The notes beneath the pieces are model-generated. The model was not told the origin of the DNA. It was given only the letters and a program-made list of their open reading frames with translations, and did not search any database. 64,000 bases of DNA from Polyangiaceae bacterium (lineage in GTDB: Bacteria; Myxococcota_A; Polyangia; Polyangiales; Polyangiaceae): contig JAHBVY010000007.1 of assembly GCA_019637265.1 (NCBI GenBank), positions 124,001-188,000 on the forward strand. Direction: 5' to 3'. Of this stretch, positions 41,963 through 51,495 are shown piece after piece. A program made the translations under genes and the position numbers. Position 1 is the stretch's first letter, and each line of letters opens with the position of its first letter.

Positions 41963-42198
41963 GGCGAGTCTGCCAGACGCCGAGGTCCTCGCAAGTCAGC
42001 GTCCCCTACTCCATCGCGCCGCAGCCAGGCGCACTGCGCAGCGTGCTTCGCACCCAACTCATCTGGTGATTTCACCCTTGGCAGCGGCGCACTGGGACCT
42101 AGGCTGCCTGCGCCCTTTCAAGGGGGGCGTCAACGTTTGTCTCGGGCCCACTTCCGTGCTTGGGTCCGCCCTCACTTCACTCAAGATCAAGGTGTCGA

Positions 42199-43371
42199 AT
42201 GCCCAGCCTCACTGACTACATCGTGTTCAATGACCCCAAGCTCGCGAACCGGTACGCGACCAAGCGCATCCCGATGGCGACGCTCTACGAGGCGTACTTC
42301 GACGGGGACATCGACATCCCCGGGGATCTCGACGCGTTCCTCCGGAACCGCAACCTGTTCGTCAACTACTCGCTCACGCCGCGCCACTTCAAGTGGGCGC
42401 TGACGAACTTCGTGCCCGAGGTGGCCATCCACTCGCGTGAGCAAGATCGCCGCATCGTCAGGGAGCATTACGATCGCGGGAACGACTTCTTCGGCTGGTT
42501 CCTCGGCGAGCGCATGGTCTACACGTCCGGCTTCTTCCAGAACCCGGCGGAGGAGACCTGCGAGCAGGCGCAAGACAACAAGATGAACCTGGTCGCGCAG
42601 AAGCTGCAGCTGAAGCCGGGGGAGCGCTTGCTCGACATCGGTTGTGGCTGGGGCACGCTGGTGCGCCACACCGCCAAGTATTACGGCACGGACTCCACGG
42701 GCGTCACCATCGCGGAGCGCCAGACGGAGTTCGGCAATCAGCGCATCCAGGACTGGGGCCTCGAGAAGCAGGCGCGCGTCCTGTGCAAGGACTACCGCGA
42801 GATCCCCAAGCAGAAGTTCGACAAGATCGTCAGCTTGGAGATGGTGGAGCACGTGGGCGTGAAGAACCTGGTCTCCTTCTATGAGCAGGTGCGCGACTTG
42901 CTCACGGATGATGGCCTGTTCTTGCTCCAGTGGACGGGCCTGCGTCGCGGCTTGCGCCCGGAGGACCTCATCTGGGGTCTCTTCATGAACAAGTACATCT
43001 TCCCCGGCGCCGACGCGAGCCTGTGCCCCTCCCCCATGCTGAAGGCGATGGAGAAGGCCGGCTGGGAGACGCACAGCGTGGAGAACATCAGCATCCACTA
43101 CTCGTGGACCATCAAGAAGTGGCACGAGAACTGGCTCAGCAACCGCGAGGCGGTCATCGCGGCTTACGGTGAGCGCTGGTTCCGCATCTGGCACTTCTTC
43201 CTCGCGTGGTCGGTGATCATCGCGGAGCAAGGCAACGCCGCCTGCTTCCAGGTGGTGCTGAACAAGAACCTCGACCACTACGATCGCACCCGCTGGGTGA
43301 AGTCGAAGGCCGCCATCCTCGGGGACCGCGCCGAGAGCTTCGAGGCCCCGGCGGCCCAAGCTGCGGAGTAG
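42199..43371 (+). CDS. Cyclopropane-fatty-acyl-phospholipid synthase-type methyltransferase
   Basis: 390 residues from ATG at 42199, AAGGTG upstream. CFA/mycolate-type S-adenosylmethionine methyltransferase: YDRGNDFFGWFLG, MVYTSGFF, SAM loop LDIGCGWGTLVRH, then EMVEHVGVKN and the C-terminal region with HYSWTIKKWHENW. It methylates unsaturated acyl chains of membrane lipids to cyclopropane or branched forms. A strong stem-loop follows the stop. Confidence 0.93.
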   Translation: MPSLTDYIVFNDPKLANRYATKRIPMATLYEAYFDGDIDIPGDLDAFLRNRNLFVNYSLTPRHFKWALTNFVPEVAIHSREQDRRIVREHYDRGNDFFGWFLGERMVYTSGFFQNPAEETCEQAQDNKMNLVAQKLQLKPGERLLDIGCGWGTLVRHTAKYYGTDSTGVTIAERQTEFGNQRIQDWGLEKQARVLCKDYREIPKQKFDKIVSLEMVEHVGVKNLVSFYEQVRDLLTDDGLFLLQWTGLRRGLRPEDLIWGLFMNKYIFPGADASLCPSPMLKAMEKAGWETHSVENISIHYSWTIKKWHENWLSNREAVIAAYGERWFRIWHFFLAWSVIIAEQGNAACFQVVLNKNLDHYDRTRWVKSKAAILGDRAESFEAPAAQAAE

Positions 43372-43387
43372 TCAGCTAACCCGCAGG

Positions 43388-43453
43388 TTTTTGGGGGGGT
43401 TTGGCATCTCGCTACAGGGCCTCCGAAAGGGCACCTCACCGCCAGGTGCCCTT
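43388..43453. repeat. TGCCAAACCCCC-type element plus stem-loop
   Basis: 43388-43406 reads TTTTTGGGGGGGTTTGGCA, a copy of the dispersed element; it is followed by AAGGGCACCT/AGGTGCCCTT, a perfect 10-bp stem with a 7-base loop (43427-43453), which may terminate the upstream gene. Confidence 0.75.
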
Positions 43454-43541
43454 CCCCTCAAAAAAACCACGCCGCAGCGAACAGCAGCCAGGCGTCACGC
43501 GTTTTCCCTGCTCACCCAAGCCGTGCTAAGGCAGGGCCAGC

Positions 43542-44402
43542 GTGGGAAAAACCAGCAAACTACGGGTAGAAGTCCCAGATCCTCAGGCGGATCAGCCACG
43601 CCTGGCGCGGGTCGGCATCTTCGCGGCGGTGGGCTTCGGCGTGGGCCTCCTGCTCCCCGCGGTGCTCGGCAGGCAGTTCGTGCCCGAGCCGCCGCTGGCG
43701 GAGGTGGCGGTCGCCGCCGAGCCGGAGGACGCTGAAGAGGAGCTCGCCCCAGCGCCCCCGAGCGAAGCCACCAGCGAGACCACGTCCAACGCCGAGGAGC
43801 CCGCGCCCGCCGCGCGCCGCGTGGAGCCGGGCAAGCCGCTCGTCTTGAGCTGCAAGGACGCCGCCGGCAAGAAGGTGGACCGCTGTGACGATCCAGACCT
43901 GACGGATCTAGTCGAGGCGCGCTTCACCAGCCTCGGCAGCTGCGCCGGCACGGAGGCCGCCTCCGGCACCCTCTCGCTGGGCCTCGAGGTGGACTTCCAG
44001 AGCAAGAAGGTGGAGCGCGTCTTGCGCGGCAAGAGCACCACCATCGCGGAGGCCATGGCCACCAAGCTCTACGCCTGCGCGGAGCGTGAGTTCGCGGGCG
44101 CCGCCACCCCCGAGGTGGAGGCGCAGCACCGCGGCTACACCGTGTTCTACAAGGCGCAGTTCTTCCCCTCCGGCACCCCGGCGCCCACCGCCGCACCCGC
44201 GAACGAGGCGAGCGGCGTCGCGGTCGTCGCCTGGGACTCCGCCGTGATCCGCGATCAGCCGAACAAAGACGGCCGTCGCCTGGCGAGCATCTTGCGCGGC
44301 ACCCGAGTGACGGTCACCGGCAAGAGCGACAACTGGTATCGCATCAAGTACGACGCCTCCGGCAGCGAAGGCTGGGTGTACAAAGACGCGATCGGGATGT
44401 AG
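43542..44402 (+). CDS. Membrane-anchored AgmX-like protein with C-terminal SH3 domain
   Basis: 286 residues. One membrane helix about 25-47 followed by an acidic Glu/Ala/Pro linker; a middle domain with paired cysteines (SCKDAAGKKVDRC, LGSCAGTEAA, LYACAEREF) similar in plan to the protein at 5687-6379; and a bacterial SH3 domain at about 220-286 (SAVIRDQPNKDGRRLASIL, GWVYKDAIGM). SH3b domains usually bind wall peptides. GTG start; no neighbours on this strand nearby. Function unknown. Confidence 0.72.
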   Translation: MGKTSKLRVEVPDPQADQPRLARVGIFAAVGFGVGLLLPAVLGRQFVPEPPLAEVAVAAEPEDAEEELAPAPPSEATSETTSNAEEPAPAARRVEPGKPLVLSCKDAAGKKVDRCDDPDLTDLVEARFTSLGSCAGTEAASGTLSLGLEVDFQSKKVERVLRGKSTTIAEAMATKLYACAEREFAGAATPEVEAQHRGYTVFYKAQFFPSGTPAPTAAPANEASGVAVVAWDSAVIRDQPNKDGRRLASILRGTRVTVTGKSDNWYRIKYDASGSEGWVYKDAIGM

Positions 44403-44442
44403 CGGGTCGCCCCACGCGCTCCCCAATGGAGCATTCGCCCCT

Positions 44443-46668
44443 CTACAGCGCGTCCAAAATCGGCTGCAGGCGACCGCGGGACACCGCGAACGTCGCCTGC
44501 GTGCCCTCGCGACGCGCGTAGTAGATCGCGGCGTCGCGGAAGGTGTCCCCCGCGCCGAACCTCAAGCGGATGGGCGTGCTGCGCTCCCCGCGCGCGGGCA
44601 GCCGCTCGATGTCCACGCTGAGCACCGGCTTGCCGAAGCCCTCCTCGGGCCGCGCGGCGCCGACACGCACCGTGCCCTCCACCGCGAGCACCGCCAGTTG
44701 CTCCACGATCAGCGCCGCGCGACTCGCGTCGAGCTCCCCCTGCTCCACCGTGAAGCGCTCGCCGTCGCGCCGCAGCACCCAGCGCTGCTCCCCGCGCCGA
44801 AGCTCGATGCGCTCCACCTCCTTCGGCTCGATCATGAGCAGCGAGCGATCCACCAGCCAAGACTGGATGATCTGCCCGGCGGCGCGCGGCACCACGAACA
44901 CCCCTTGCTCGTTCGTCAGCCGCCCGTAGAACCCGCCCGGCGCCGGCGAGCCCACGATGAGCCCCAGCTTGCGCGGCGCCGCCTTCGGATCATTCGAGGT
45001 GAGCTCCACGCTCACCCGGGTGCTCCCCGCCGCGAGGCCAAAGCTCCCATCGTCTTCGTCGCTCACCCAGCGCTCGGCGCGGAGCGACGCCAGGTGCTCC
45101 ACCAGCTCCGTCACCAACCCCGCGTCGTGACCGAGCCCCGGCGGCTTCAGCAAGGAGATGGTGCCGTCGTCCTCGCGCAGCAGCTCCTGCACGCCGCTCG
45201 GCCCCTCGATTCGAACGCGGTGGAGCTCACGGCGATCGAAGCTCATCACCTCACGCGCGCGCACCAAGGTCGCGTCCGGTATCAGGAGCCGCGCGCCCTC
45301 GCGCCCCACCTGGAGCACGCCCCCATCCGCGAGCCGCTGCACGTACACCGAGCCATCGGGGCGCGGCGCGCTGACCTTCACCTCGCTCGTGACGATCTTC
45401 GCCTCTCGACCCAAGAGCCGTAAAGTCACGCTACCTGACGCTGGGGCGAGCCCCAGCTCCGCGAGCACCGGCGCCTCCACCAACTCACCGCGCAAGTCGA
45501 AGAGCTCCTGAAGGCGCTGGTTGCCCACCTCGCCGTCCACCTCCCCCTCCTCGGGCGCGCGCATCACGAAGCCCGCCTCACGACGCTCCAGCTCGAGGCG
45601 GCGGCTCCCCGCCTTCACCACCAGCGCCTCCACCTCGTCCGGCGAGAAGTCGAACACGTGGCGATCGACCAGATCCGCGGCGGGCGTCCCCAGGCCCTCG
45701 AGCACACTGGTCGGCACACAGCCAGCCAGGCTGTCCGGCTCACGCCGCAGCGCGACGGTGCCGACCGCCCCACCGGGGCACTCCCCGCCCACCTCGAGCA
45801 GCGCCACCGCGCTGCCCTCCTTCTTCGGCACCATGCGGATCCGCACGGTCTCGGCGGCGGCGAGCGCCGCCTCCGCCTCTTTCACCTCCAGGAAGCTCTC
45901 CGCGTTGAGGTCGGCGAGCTGGCTCAGCACGTGGTCCAGGCTCTTGCGGTTCACCCGCAGGCCGCCACCATCGAAGCGCCAGCCATCCCAGGCGTGCTCA
46001 CCGCTCGGTCGCACCAAGGTGCGCGTGCCGCCGCGCCCCGTGAGCTCCAGCGTCTTCAAGGCGATGGACAGGTAAGGCACCAAATCCCGCCCGCGGAAGT
46101 GCGAGGCGTCGCGGTCCAGCTGGGTGACCAAGGTGGACGAGATCAACACCACGCCCGGCGCCGGCGCGCCGCGCCCGGCGATCTCGAGGTAGGCGCTGCC
46201 CGCCGGGCTCACCGCCTGCTTCCCGAGGCGGAGCTCGTACTCGATTTCCCCCATGGAAACCTTCAGCGTGAGCCGCGGCTCGCCCAGGCCGAACGCCGCG
46301 CGGTCCACGTCCTCCTCCGGGACGCGCCGGATGATGTCGGCGAAGCCCAGGGTGCTGACGTAGTCATCCACCTCGGCGTCGTCGGCCCGCTCCTGATACG
46401 GCGCCTCGAAGTGCCAGCGCGCGAGCCCCGAGTCTTCAGGCTTCGAGCGCACCAAGAGCGTCCGCTCCTTCACGCCCGAAGCGTCCGTGCGTGTGAGCTC
46501 GAGGCGCGTCACCTCGGGCTCGCGAAACGCCTCGAGCACGTGCCCCTCGCGGTCGCGACGCTCGCCGGTAGTGACGCTCTCACGCGTGAGCACCAGGGTC
46601 GCCACCAGGCCCAGCGCGACCCCCGCCAGCGCGAGGTTCGTGCCATGCCGCCGGAGCAGGCCCGCCAT
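44443..46668 (-). CDS. DUF4340 protein, last gene of Gld-type ABC operon
   Basis: 741 residues. One N-terminal membrane helix (about 10-28) and a large extracytoplasmic beta-rich body with repeating DUF4340 units (VTRLELTRTD, VEALVVKAGSRRLELERRE, VERIELRRGEQRWVLRRDG). DUF4340 proteins regularly accompany GldG-like proteins in such operons. ATG at 46668 overlaps the gldG-like stop by one base. Role presumably in the transporter complex at the membrane; unproven. Confidence 0.85.
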   Translation of the reverse strand: MAGLLRRHGTNLALAGVALGLVATLVLTRESVTTGERRDREGHVLEAFREPEVTRLELTRTDASGVKERTLLVRSKPEDSGLARWHFEAPYQERADDAEVDDYVSTLGFADIIRRVPEEDVDRAAFGLGEPRLTLKVSMGEIEYELRLGKQAVSPAGSAYLEIAGRGAPAPGVVLISSTLVTQLDRDASHFRGRDLVPYLSIALKTLELTGRGGTRTLVRPSGEHAWDGWRFDGGGLRVNRKSLDHVLSQLADLNAESFLEVKEAEAALAAAETVRIRMVPKKEGSAVALLEVGGECPGGAVGTVALRREPDSLAGCVPTSVLEGLGTPAADLVDRHVFDFSPDEVEALVVKAGSRRLELERREAGFVMRAPEEGEVDGEVGNQRLQELFDLRGELVEAPVLAELGLAPASGSVTLRLLGREAKIVTSEVKVSAPRPDGSVYVQRLADGGVLQVGREGARLLIPDATLVRAREVMSFDRRELHRVRIEGPSGVQELLREDDGTISLLKPPGLGHDAGLVTELVEHLASLRAERWVSDEDDGSFGLAAGSTRVSVELTSNDPKAAPRKLGLIVGSPAPGGFYGRLTNEQGVFVVPRAAGQIIQSWLVDRSLLMIEPKEVERIELRRGEQRWVLRRDGERFTVEQGELDASRAALIVEQLAVLAVEGTVRVGAARPEEGFGKPVLSVDIERLPARGERSTPIRLRFGAGDTFRDAAIYYARREGTQATFAVSRGRLQPILDAL

Positions 46669-48569
46669 CAGTCGTCCTCCCGGCGCCGGGAGCGGCGCTC
46701 GGTGCTGCGCCGGCGGTACATCACGAAGCCGCCCAGCAGCAGCGCGGCGAGCGGCATGTAGAGCAGGACGTAGTAGGCCACGTCGCGCTGCGACTCCTCC
46801 GTGAGGTTGAGCCCCACGTCGTGAGACTGCTTCTCCGGTACGTCCACGAGCGGCGGGCGCGACGCGAGCCACGACAGGGCGCTCGTGACGAAGGCCGCGT
46901 TCGGCGCCAGCCCCGCCGCGCGCCAGTTGTCGTTCAGCGCCACGCTGCCGGTGCCCACCACCACCATGCGTGGTCCGCGCGGCTTACCATCCAGCTTGCC
47001 GTCAGTCGGCTTACCTTCCACGGGAGGCAGCTCGCTCGCCAGCGCCACCGGGAGCGGGCCGCTCAGCGAGTCGTTCAGCTTGCGCGGCGGCTCACCCGCC
47101 GAGAGGAACGAGCGGACGTCCCCCAGCGTGAAGGCGGTGTCGCTGGTGGTGGCGAGCAGCACCGCGCGGCTGTCAGGGGTGCGCCCCAGAGACTGCGCCA
47201 CCTTCACCACCAGGGGCTGCGTGGTGTCGTCGCGACGCGAGAACAGGCCCAGCGTTATCTCGTGGTTCACCGGCGACACCAAGAACACCTCACCGGTGCT
47301 CGTCAGCTTCAGCTTGGGGGAGCTCTCGATCAGGAGGTTGTCCCCCAAGGTGATCCCCGCCTTGGCCACCAGCGGGCCGAGGCCGGAGGGGATGATGCGC
47401 GGCTCGCCCTCCGCGAGCACCGGGTTGAGCAAGAGCAGCAGGTTGCCGCCCGCCTCGAACCAGCGGGTGAGCCCCTCCACCAAGGCAGCTGGCATGACCA
47501 CTTGCGGCGCCAGCACCAGCACCCGGCAGCCTTGGATCTCGCGCTGCCAATCCGGGCTCTCGAGATCGATCCCCGACGACTCGTAGTTGTTCTGGCGCAT
47601 GCGGAACTTCAGCTCCGCCATGCCGTCCCCCGCGCCCGAGTCGATGCTCGGCTCACCGTGCCCCTGGCTGAAGCACACCTGGGTGACCTCGCTCGTCAGC
47701 ACGTTGCGGATCCCGACGGTGAGCGCCTGCTCGAGCTTCGGCTTCGCCGCGCCGCTCTCCGGGTCGATGCCCACCATGTCGTCCAGCGTGAGGTACCAGC
47801 GCTGCTTGCCTCGCGCGATCACGACGGCCGTCTCCGACACCACGCGGCCATCCTCGGTGGCCATGGGGTTGATGCCGTACTCCTTCTGCAGCGCGAGGAA
47901 CTCCGCCGGGCTCTGGTCTGGGTCCACGTAGCGCGCCTTGAGCTGCCGCGTCTCCGCGCCGTACGCGCCGAGCATGTGCTCCACGCTCACCCGCATGTTG
48001 TCGCTGCGCGACAAAAACACCACGACGTCGACCGGCGAATCCAGCTCACGCAACGTCTGCAGCGTGGGCCCGCTCAGGGTGTAGAGCCCCCCCGAGGTCA
48101 CGTCCCAGCGCTTGTAAAACCGGCTGACGAGCACGTTGAGGCTCACCGCGATCAGCGCCGCCGAGAGCACCCCCACCGCCATCGACGCCCGCGCCCCAGC
48201 GCCCCGAACGGAGCCGCTGCTCCCCTTCTTTTTTTGGGGGTTTGGCAGGTCACTCTTGCGCGCCGTACTGGCCTTCGTGCTCTTCGCGTCGCCGCGCGCC
48301 CCGTCATCAGCCTTGCTGGCTCGCTTCCGCTTGGACGCGCCATCATCATCTTTGCTGACTTTATTCTGCTTCGCCGCGCCCTTCGCCGCCCCCTCGAGCT
48401 CTTCGTCAGCTACGCTGACGTCTGAGCTCTTCGTGGTTGCCTTATCGTCAGCTTTGATGTCTTTCGTGCTCTTCGCGTCCTGGGTCGTCCCGTCATCAGC
48501 CTTGCTGACCTTGAGCGCCTTCGAGCCCTTGCTGCCCTTGGCTGGCTTCCCGCGATCCTTGGCGGCCAT
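46668..48569 (-). CDS. GldG-like ABC transporter auxiliary protein with low-complexity N-extension
   Basis: 633 residues. Residues 1-115 are Lys/Ala/Asp/Ser-rich repeats (SKADDG, AKSTKD), encoded by short DNA motifs around TCATCAGCCTTGCTGAC, and end in LPNPQKKKG encoded by a TGCCAAACCCCC element (48228-48247). A membrane helix (about 128-150) is followed by a periplasmic GldG/ABC_transp_aux domain (GGLYTLSGPTLQTLREL, QVCFSQGHGEPSI) and a C-terminal membrane helix before RRRSTERR. The extension precedes the first helix and should be cytoplasmic. GldG with GldA and GldF is needed for gliding in Flavobacterium; here the role is unknown. Confidence 0.88.
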   Translation of the reverse strand: MAAKDRGKPAKGSKGSKALKVSKADDGTTQDAKSTKDIKADDKATTKSSDVSVADEELEGAAKGAAKQNKVSKDDDGASKRKRASKADDGARGDAKSTKASTARKSDLPNPQKKKGSSGSVRGAGARASMAVGVLSAALIAVSLNVLVSRFYKRWDVTSGGLYTLSGPTLQTLRELDSPVDVVVFLSRSDNMRVSVEHMLGAYGAETRQLKARYVDPDQSPAEFLALQKEYGINPMATEDGRVVSETAVVIARGKQRWYLTLDDMVGIDPESGAAKPKLEQALTVGIRNVLTSEVTQVCFSQGHGEPSIDSGAGDGMAELKFRMRQNNYESSGIDLESPDWQREIQGCRVLVLAPQVVMPAALVEGLTRWFEAGGNLLLLLNPVLAEGEPRIIPSGLGPLVAKAGITLGDNLLIESSPKLKLTSTGEVFLVSPVNHEITLGLFSRRDDTTQPLVVKVAQSLGRTPDSRAVLLATTSDTAFTLGDVRSFLSAGEPPRKLNDSLSGPLPVALASELPPVEGKPTDGKLDGKPRGPRMVVVGTGSVALNDNWRAAGLAPNAAFVTSALSWLASRPPLVDVPEKQSHDVGLNLTEESQRDVAYYVLLYMPLAALLLGGFVMYRRRSTERRSRRREDD

Positions 48570-49315
48570 CAGTCGAGCCTCCAGGAGTCCACCACTCGCG
48601 CAGTGAGGAACAACGGCAGCGCCACCAAGCTGAGGTCGAACACCAGGCGCCGCGCGTCGATGATGCCCTTGGAGAAGTCCACCAGCTGACTGAACACCGA
48701 CACGTGAGCGCAGGCGTCGCGGAGCGGCCCTGGCTCGAACACGTACTCGCCGATCCCCAAGATGAAGAGCCCGAAGATGAAGAGCAGCGACATGATGAGC
48801 GCGATGAGCTGGCTCTTCGACACCGCGCTCATCAGCATCCCCAGCGCCAGGTACCCCGCCCCAATCCCGAACAGCCCCAGGTAGCTCGCGCCCACCACGG
48901 GCCAATCCACCGTCCCCGTCTTGCGCAGGATGATGACGTAGAGCAGCGTGGGCGCCCACATCAGCACGTAGGTGGTGAGCGTCGCCAGGTACTTCCCGAT
49001 CACCACGCCCCAGGCGGAGACGGGCGCGGTGAGCAGCGCCTCGATGGTACCGGAGCGGCGCTCTTCGGCGAACAGCCGCATGGTGAGCGCGGGGCACAGG
49101 ATGATGAGCGACATCGGGATGAAGATGGACTGCCCGAAGTAGGCCGCCACGGGGCCGTAATCCATGCTGGCGCCGCTGAAGTTCGCGAAGTGCTGCACCA
49201 TCAGGTAGAAGCTCACGCCCTGAATCATCAGGAACACGAACAAAAGCACCCAAGCCAGCGGGGACACCCACAGGCTGAGCATTTCTCTGCGGTAAATCGC
49301 CAGCCAGCCGCTCAC
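48569..49315 (-). CDS. ABC transporter permease (GldF-like, ABC-2 type)
   Basis: 248 residues with six membrane helices, beginning SGWLAIYRREMLSLWVSPLAW as in ABC-2 permeases, with FAEERRSGTIEALLTAPVSAW, the conserved coupling region. GTG start overlaps the ATPase stop (GTGA); stop overlaps the GldG-like start. It pairs with the ATPase at 49312-50322. Confidence 0.92.
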   Translation of the reverse strand: MSGWLAIYRREMLSLWVSPLAWVLLFVFLMIQGVSFYLMVQHFANFSGASMDYGPVAAYFGQSIFIPMSLIILCPALTMRLFAEERRSGTIEALLTAPVSAWGVVIGKYLATLTTYVLMWAPTLLYVIILRKTGTVDWPVVGASYLGLFGIGAGYLALGMLMSAVSKSQLIALIMSLLFIFGLFILGIGEYVFEPGPLRDACAHVSVFSQLVDFSKGIIDARRLVFDLSLVALPLFLTARVVDSWRLD

Positions 49316-50322
49316 GACGCCTCCCCCTGGGTGAGCTGCGCGAACACGTCCTCCAGGCTCGCGCGGTTCTTGCTGGCCTCGCGCACGAACACCCCCAGCT
49401 GAACCAGCTCGCTGATGATGCTCTCCAAGGTCACGTCGGCGTGCTCCCCCGACCCGTGAGCACCCTTCGCGCCCTTCGAGTCGCGCTCGGCCGGCCCCTT
49501 CGAGCCGCCCTCCTTCACGAACTCGAAGCGCACCCGGTAGAGCGCCGGCTCCGCGCCCGCCTCTTGTCGGAGGTTCTGGATGTCCGTGCGCCGCCGGAGC
49601 GCCGCGAGCGCGACGCCCGCTGGGTCACGCAAGCTCAGCATGGCGCCGTCTGCTTCGCGCAGCGCGCGCAGCTCCTCGATGCTGCCTTCCGCCACCAAGC
49701 GACCGCGGTCGATCACCAGCGCGCGCGAGCAAGTGCTCTCCACCTCCGACAGGATGTGCGTCGAGAGCAAGATGGTGTGCTCCTCCCCCAAGCCGCGGAT
49801 CAAGCGCCGCACCTCGCGGATCTGGTTCGGGTCGAGGCCGGCGGTCGGCTCGTCCAAAATCAAGAGCGGCGGGCTCGCCACCAGCGCGTCCGCCAGGCCC
49901 ACGCGCTGACGGTAGCCCTTGGAGAGGTGCTGGATCAGCGTGTCCCGCATCTCGGTCACCACCGCGAGCTCCATCGCGCGGTCCACCGCGGCGCGGCGCT
50001 TCGCTCGCGGCACCTTCTTTATTTCCGCGCGGAATCTTAGATACTCCCCCACCCGCATCTCCGGGTAGAGCGGCGACGTCTCCGGCATGTACCCGAGCTG
50101 GCGCCGCGCCTCGATCGAGTCCGCCTGGACGTCGAAGCCGCCTATCTCCACGCTGCCCTCCGTGGGGCCGATGAAGCCGGCGAGCATCCTCAAGGTGGTG
50201 CTCTTCCCGGCGCCGTTCGGCCCCAGGAACCCCACCACCTCACCCTTGCCCACGTGAAACGAGAGGCCGCGCACGGCGACCACGGTGCCGTAGTCCTTCG
50301 TGAGACGCTCCGCCCGTATCAT
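49312..50322 (-). CDS. ABC transporter ATPase (GldA-like)
   Basis: 336 residues from ATG at 50322. Walker A GPNGAGKST, signature LSKGYRQRVGLADAL, Walker B LLILDEPTAGLD, H-loop STHIL. C-terminal part after about 230 has a repeat-rich segment (SKGPAERDSKGAKGAHG) then a GldA-like tail. First gene of the four-gene operon. Longer in-frame starts would run into a dispersed 18-mer copy upstream and are unlikely. Confidence 0.94.
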   Translation of the reverse strand: MIRAERLTKDYGTVVAVRGLSFHVGKGEVVGFLGPNGAGKSTTLRMLAGFIGPTEGSVEIGGFDVQADSIEARRQLGYMPETSPLYPEMRVGEYLRFRAEIKKVPRAKRRAAVDRAMELAVVTEMRDTLIQHLSKGYRQRVGLADALVASPPLLILDEPTAGLDPNQIREVRRLIRGLGEEHTILLSTHILSEVESTCSRALVIDRGRLVAEGSIEELRALREADGAMLSLRDPAGVALAALRRRTDIQNLRQEAGAEPALYRVRFEFVKEGGSKGPAERDSKGAKGAHGSGEHADVTLESIISELVQLGVFVREASKNRASLEDVFAQLTQGEAS

Positions 50323-50440
50323 CTGGCCCCGGCCATAGCATGAGCCCCCGCGCTCACACAAAGACCGCCGCGAGCCCCTCGCGGCGCAGCGACCAGGACG
50401 AGCCAAGGTCTCGCGGTGAAGCGTGCGGCGACTCCCCGGC

Positions 50441-50457
50441 GCGGTGCCGTCCAACCC
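50441..50457 (-). repeat. Dispersed 18-mer, copy 4 (17 of 18 bases)
   Basis: GCGGTGCCGTCCAACCC on the plus strand, in the gap between the ATPase start and the lolA stop. Confidence 0.85.
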
Positions 50458-50578
50458 ACAAACCTGGCCCTGCACCCGGGGAAAGCAGCGAGGAGCCACC
50501 AGCTCCCTTCGCGCGGAGCGGTTCGACGAACGACCGCCCCATCCGCGCGCACGACCGTGTGATGAGGGTGACTGACCG

Positions 50579-51283
50579 TCAGGGCTTGATCACCTTCGTG
50601 CCGGGGGGCGGCGTGAACTCGAACTCACCCTTCGCCACCGGCTTGTTCACGCTGGGGGACACGAAATCGAAGGTGTTGCGGTTGCCCTCGGCGTCGATCA
50701 GCATCACGCGCCGCACCTGGCTGGTCTTCGCGTCGATGTAGAACAGCACTTTGTTGTAGGCGGGGGTCGCCTTGCGCGGCGTGCCGAGCAGCACGTAGCC
50801 GCCCTCGAACTTCATGCGCTTGGCGTCCAGCTTACGCAGCCGGAACTCCTTACGGAGGCTCCCGGTGCCGGTGAGGAAGGCGAGCGCGGCAGGGTACTGG
50901 CTGTTACCCATCTCCTGCTCGTACATCTGCTTCTCCTCCGCCTCGTAGACCTTGATCTTCTTGCCGTCGGAGACCACCCGGTTGCCGTTGTTCTTGTAGC
51001 GCCAGCTCATCTTGCCGGGCTTCTCGAACACCACCTGGCCGTGGCTGTTCTTGTGCTTGTTGTACTTCTTGATCCAGTAGCGCTGCTTGAAGCCCGCGTT
51101 GAAGGTCTTGGTCTTGTCGTAGAAGGCCTGGACGCGCTCCGCGATCTCCTTCGCGCGCGGCGCCTTGGCGGGCGCTGGCTTGGCGGTTTGAGCCGCCGCC
51201 GGGGCCGGGGCGCTGACGCCAACCGTCGCGCCGAGGGCGACCGTCATGGCGAAGACGAACCAGTTACGCTTGATGGTGTGCAT
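50579..51283 (-). CDS. LolA-family outer-membrane lipoprotein carrier
   Basis: 234 residues; signal peptide to about residue 32 (AAAQ), then an Ala/Pro/Lys spacer and a LolA fold: QAFYDKTKTFNAGFKQRYW, FEKPGKMSWRY, and VLFYIDAKTSQVRRVMLID. It would ferry lipoproteins across the periplasm. Start ATG with GAGGAA just upstream. Followed by the Gld-type operon after 256 bases. Confidence 0.9.
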   Translation of the reverse strand: MHTIKRNWFVFAMTVALGATVGVSAPAPAAAQTAKPAPAKAPRAKEIAERVQAFYDKTKTFNAGFKQRYWIKKYNKHKNSHGQVVFEKPGKMSWRYKNNGNRVVSDGKKIKVYEAEEKQMYEQEMGNSQYPAALAFLTGTGSLRKEFRLRKLDAKRMKFEGGYVLLGTPRKATPAYNKVLFYIDAKTSQVRRVMLIDAEGNRNTFDFVSPSVNKPVAKGEFEFTPPPGTKVIKP

Positions 51284-51495
51284 CGTTCCTCACTCGCTCC
51301 GAAGCGCCTACCCTAACTCAGGGTTCGCTCTAGCTCTCGGGGCGCCGGGCTGGAAGGCCCTGCTCCCAAGCCACACAGACGCGCCGACCGCGGCTCCCAT
51401 TCGCTAAAAAACACCGACAGAGTCCGCTACTTAGCCCCGAAGCGGTCAACACGCCCGGCGCTTAACAAGGGCTCGCCACGCGGCCTTACACGTGC

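Noticed and set aside
42199..43371. Type IV-pilus-linked DNA uptake sequence role for the TGCCAAACCCCC element
   Set aside because: Copies are too sparse here (about one per 8-9 kb) and no competence gene is present; kept only as a possibility.
51400..51495. Intrinsic terminator of ruvC
   Set aside because: CCGCT/AGCGG stem is weak and the T6 run lies 12 bases away.
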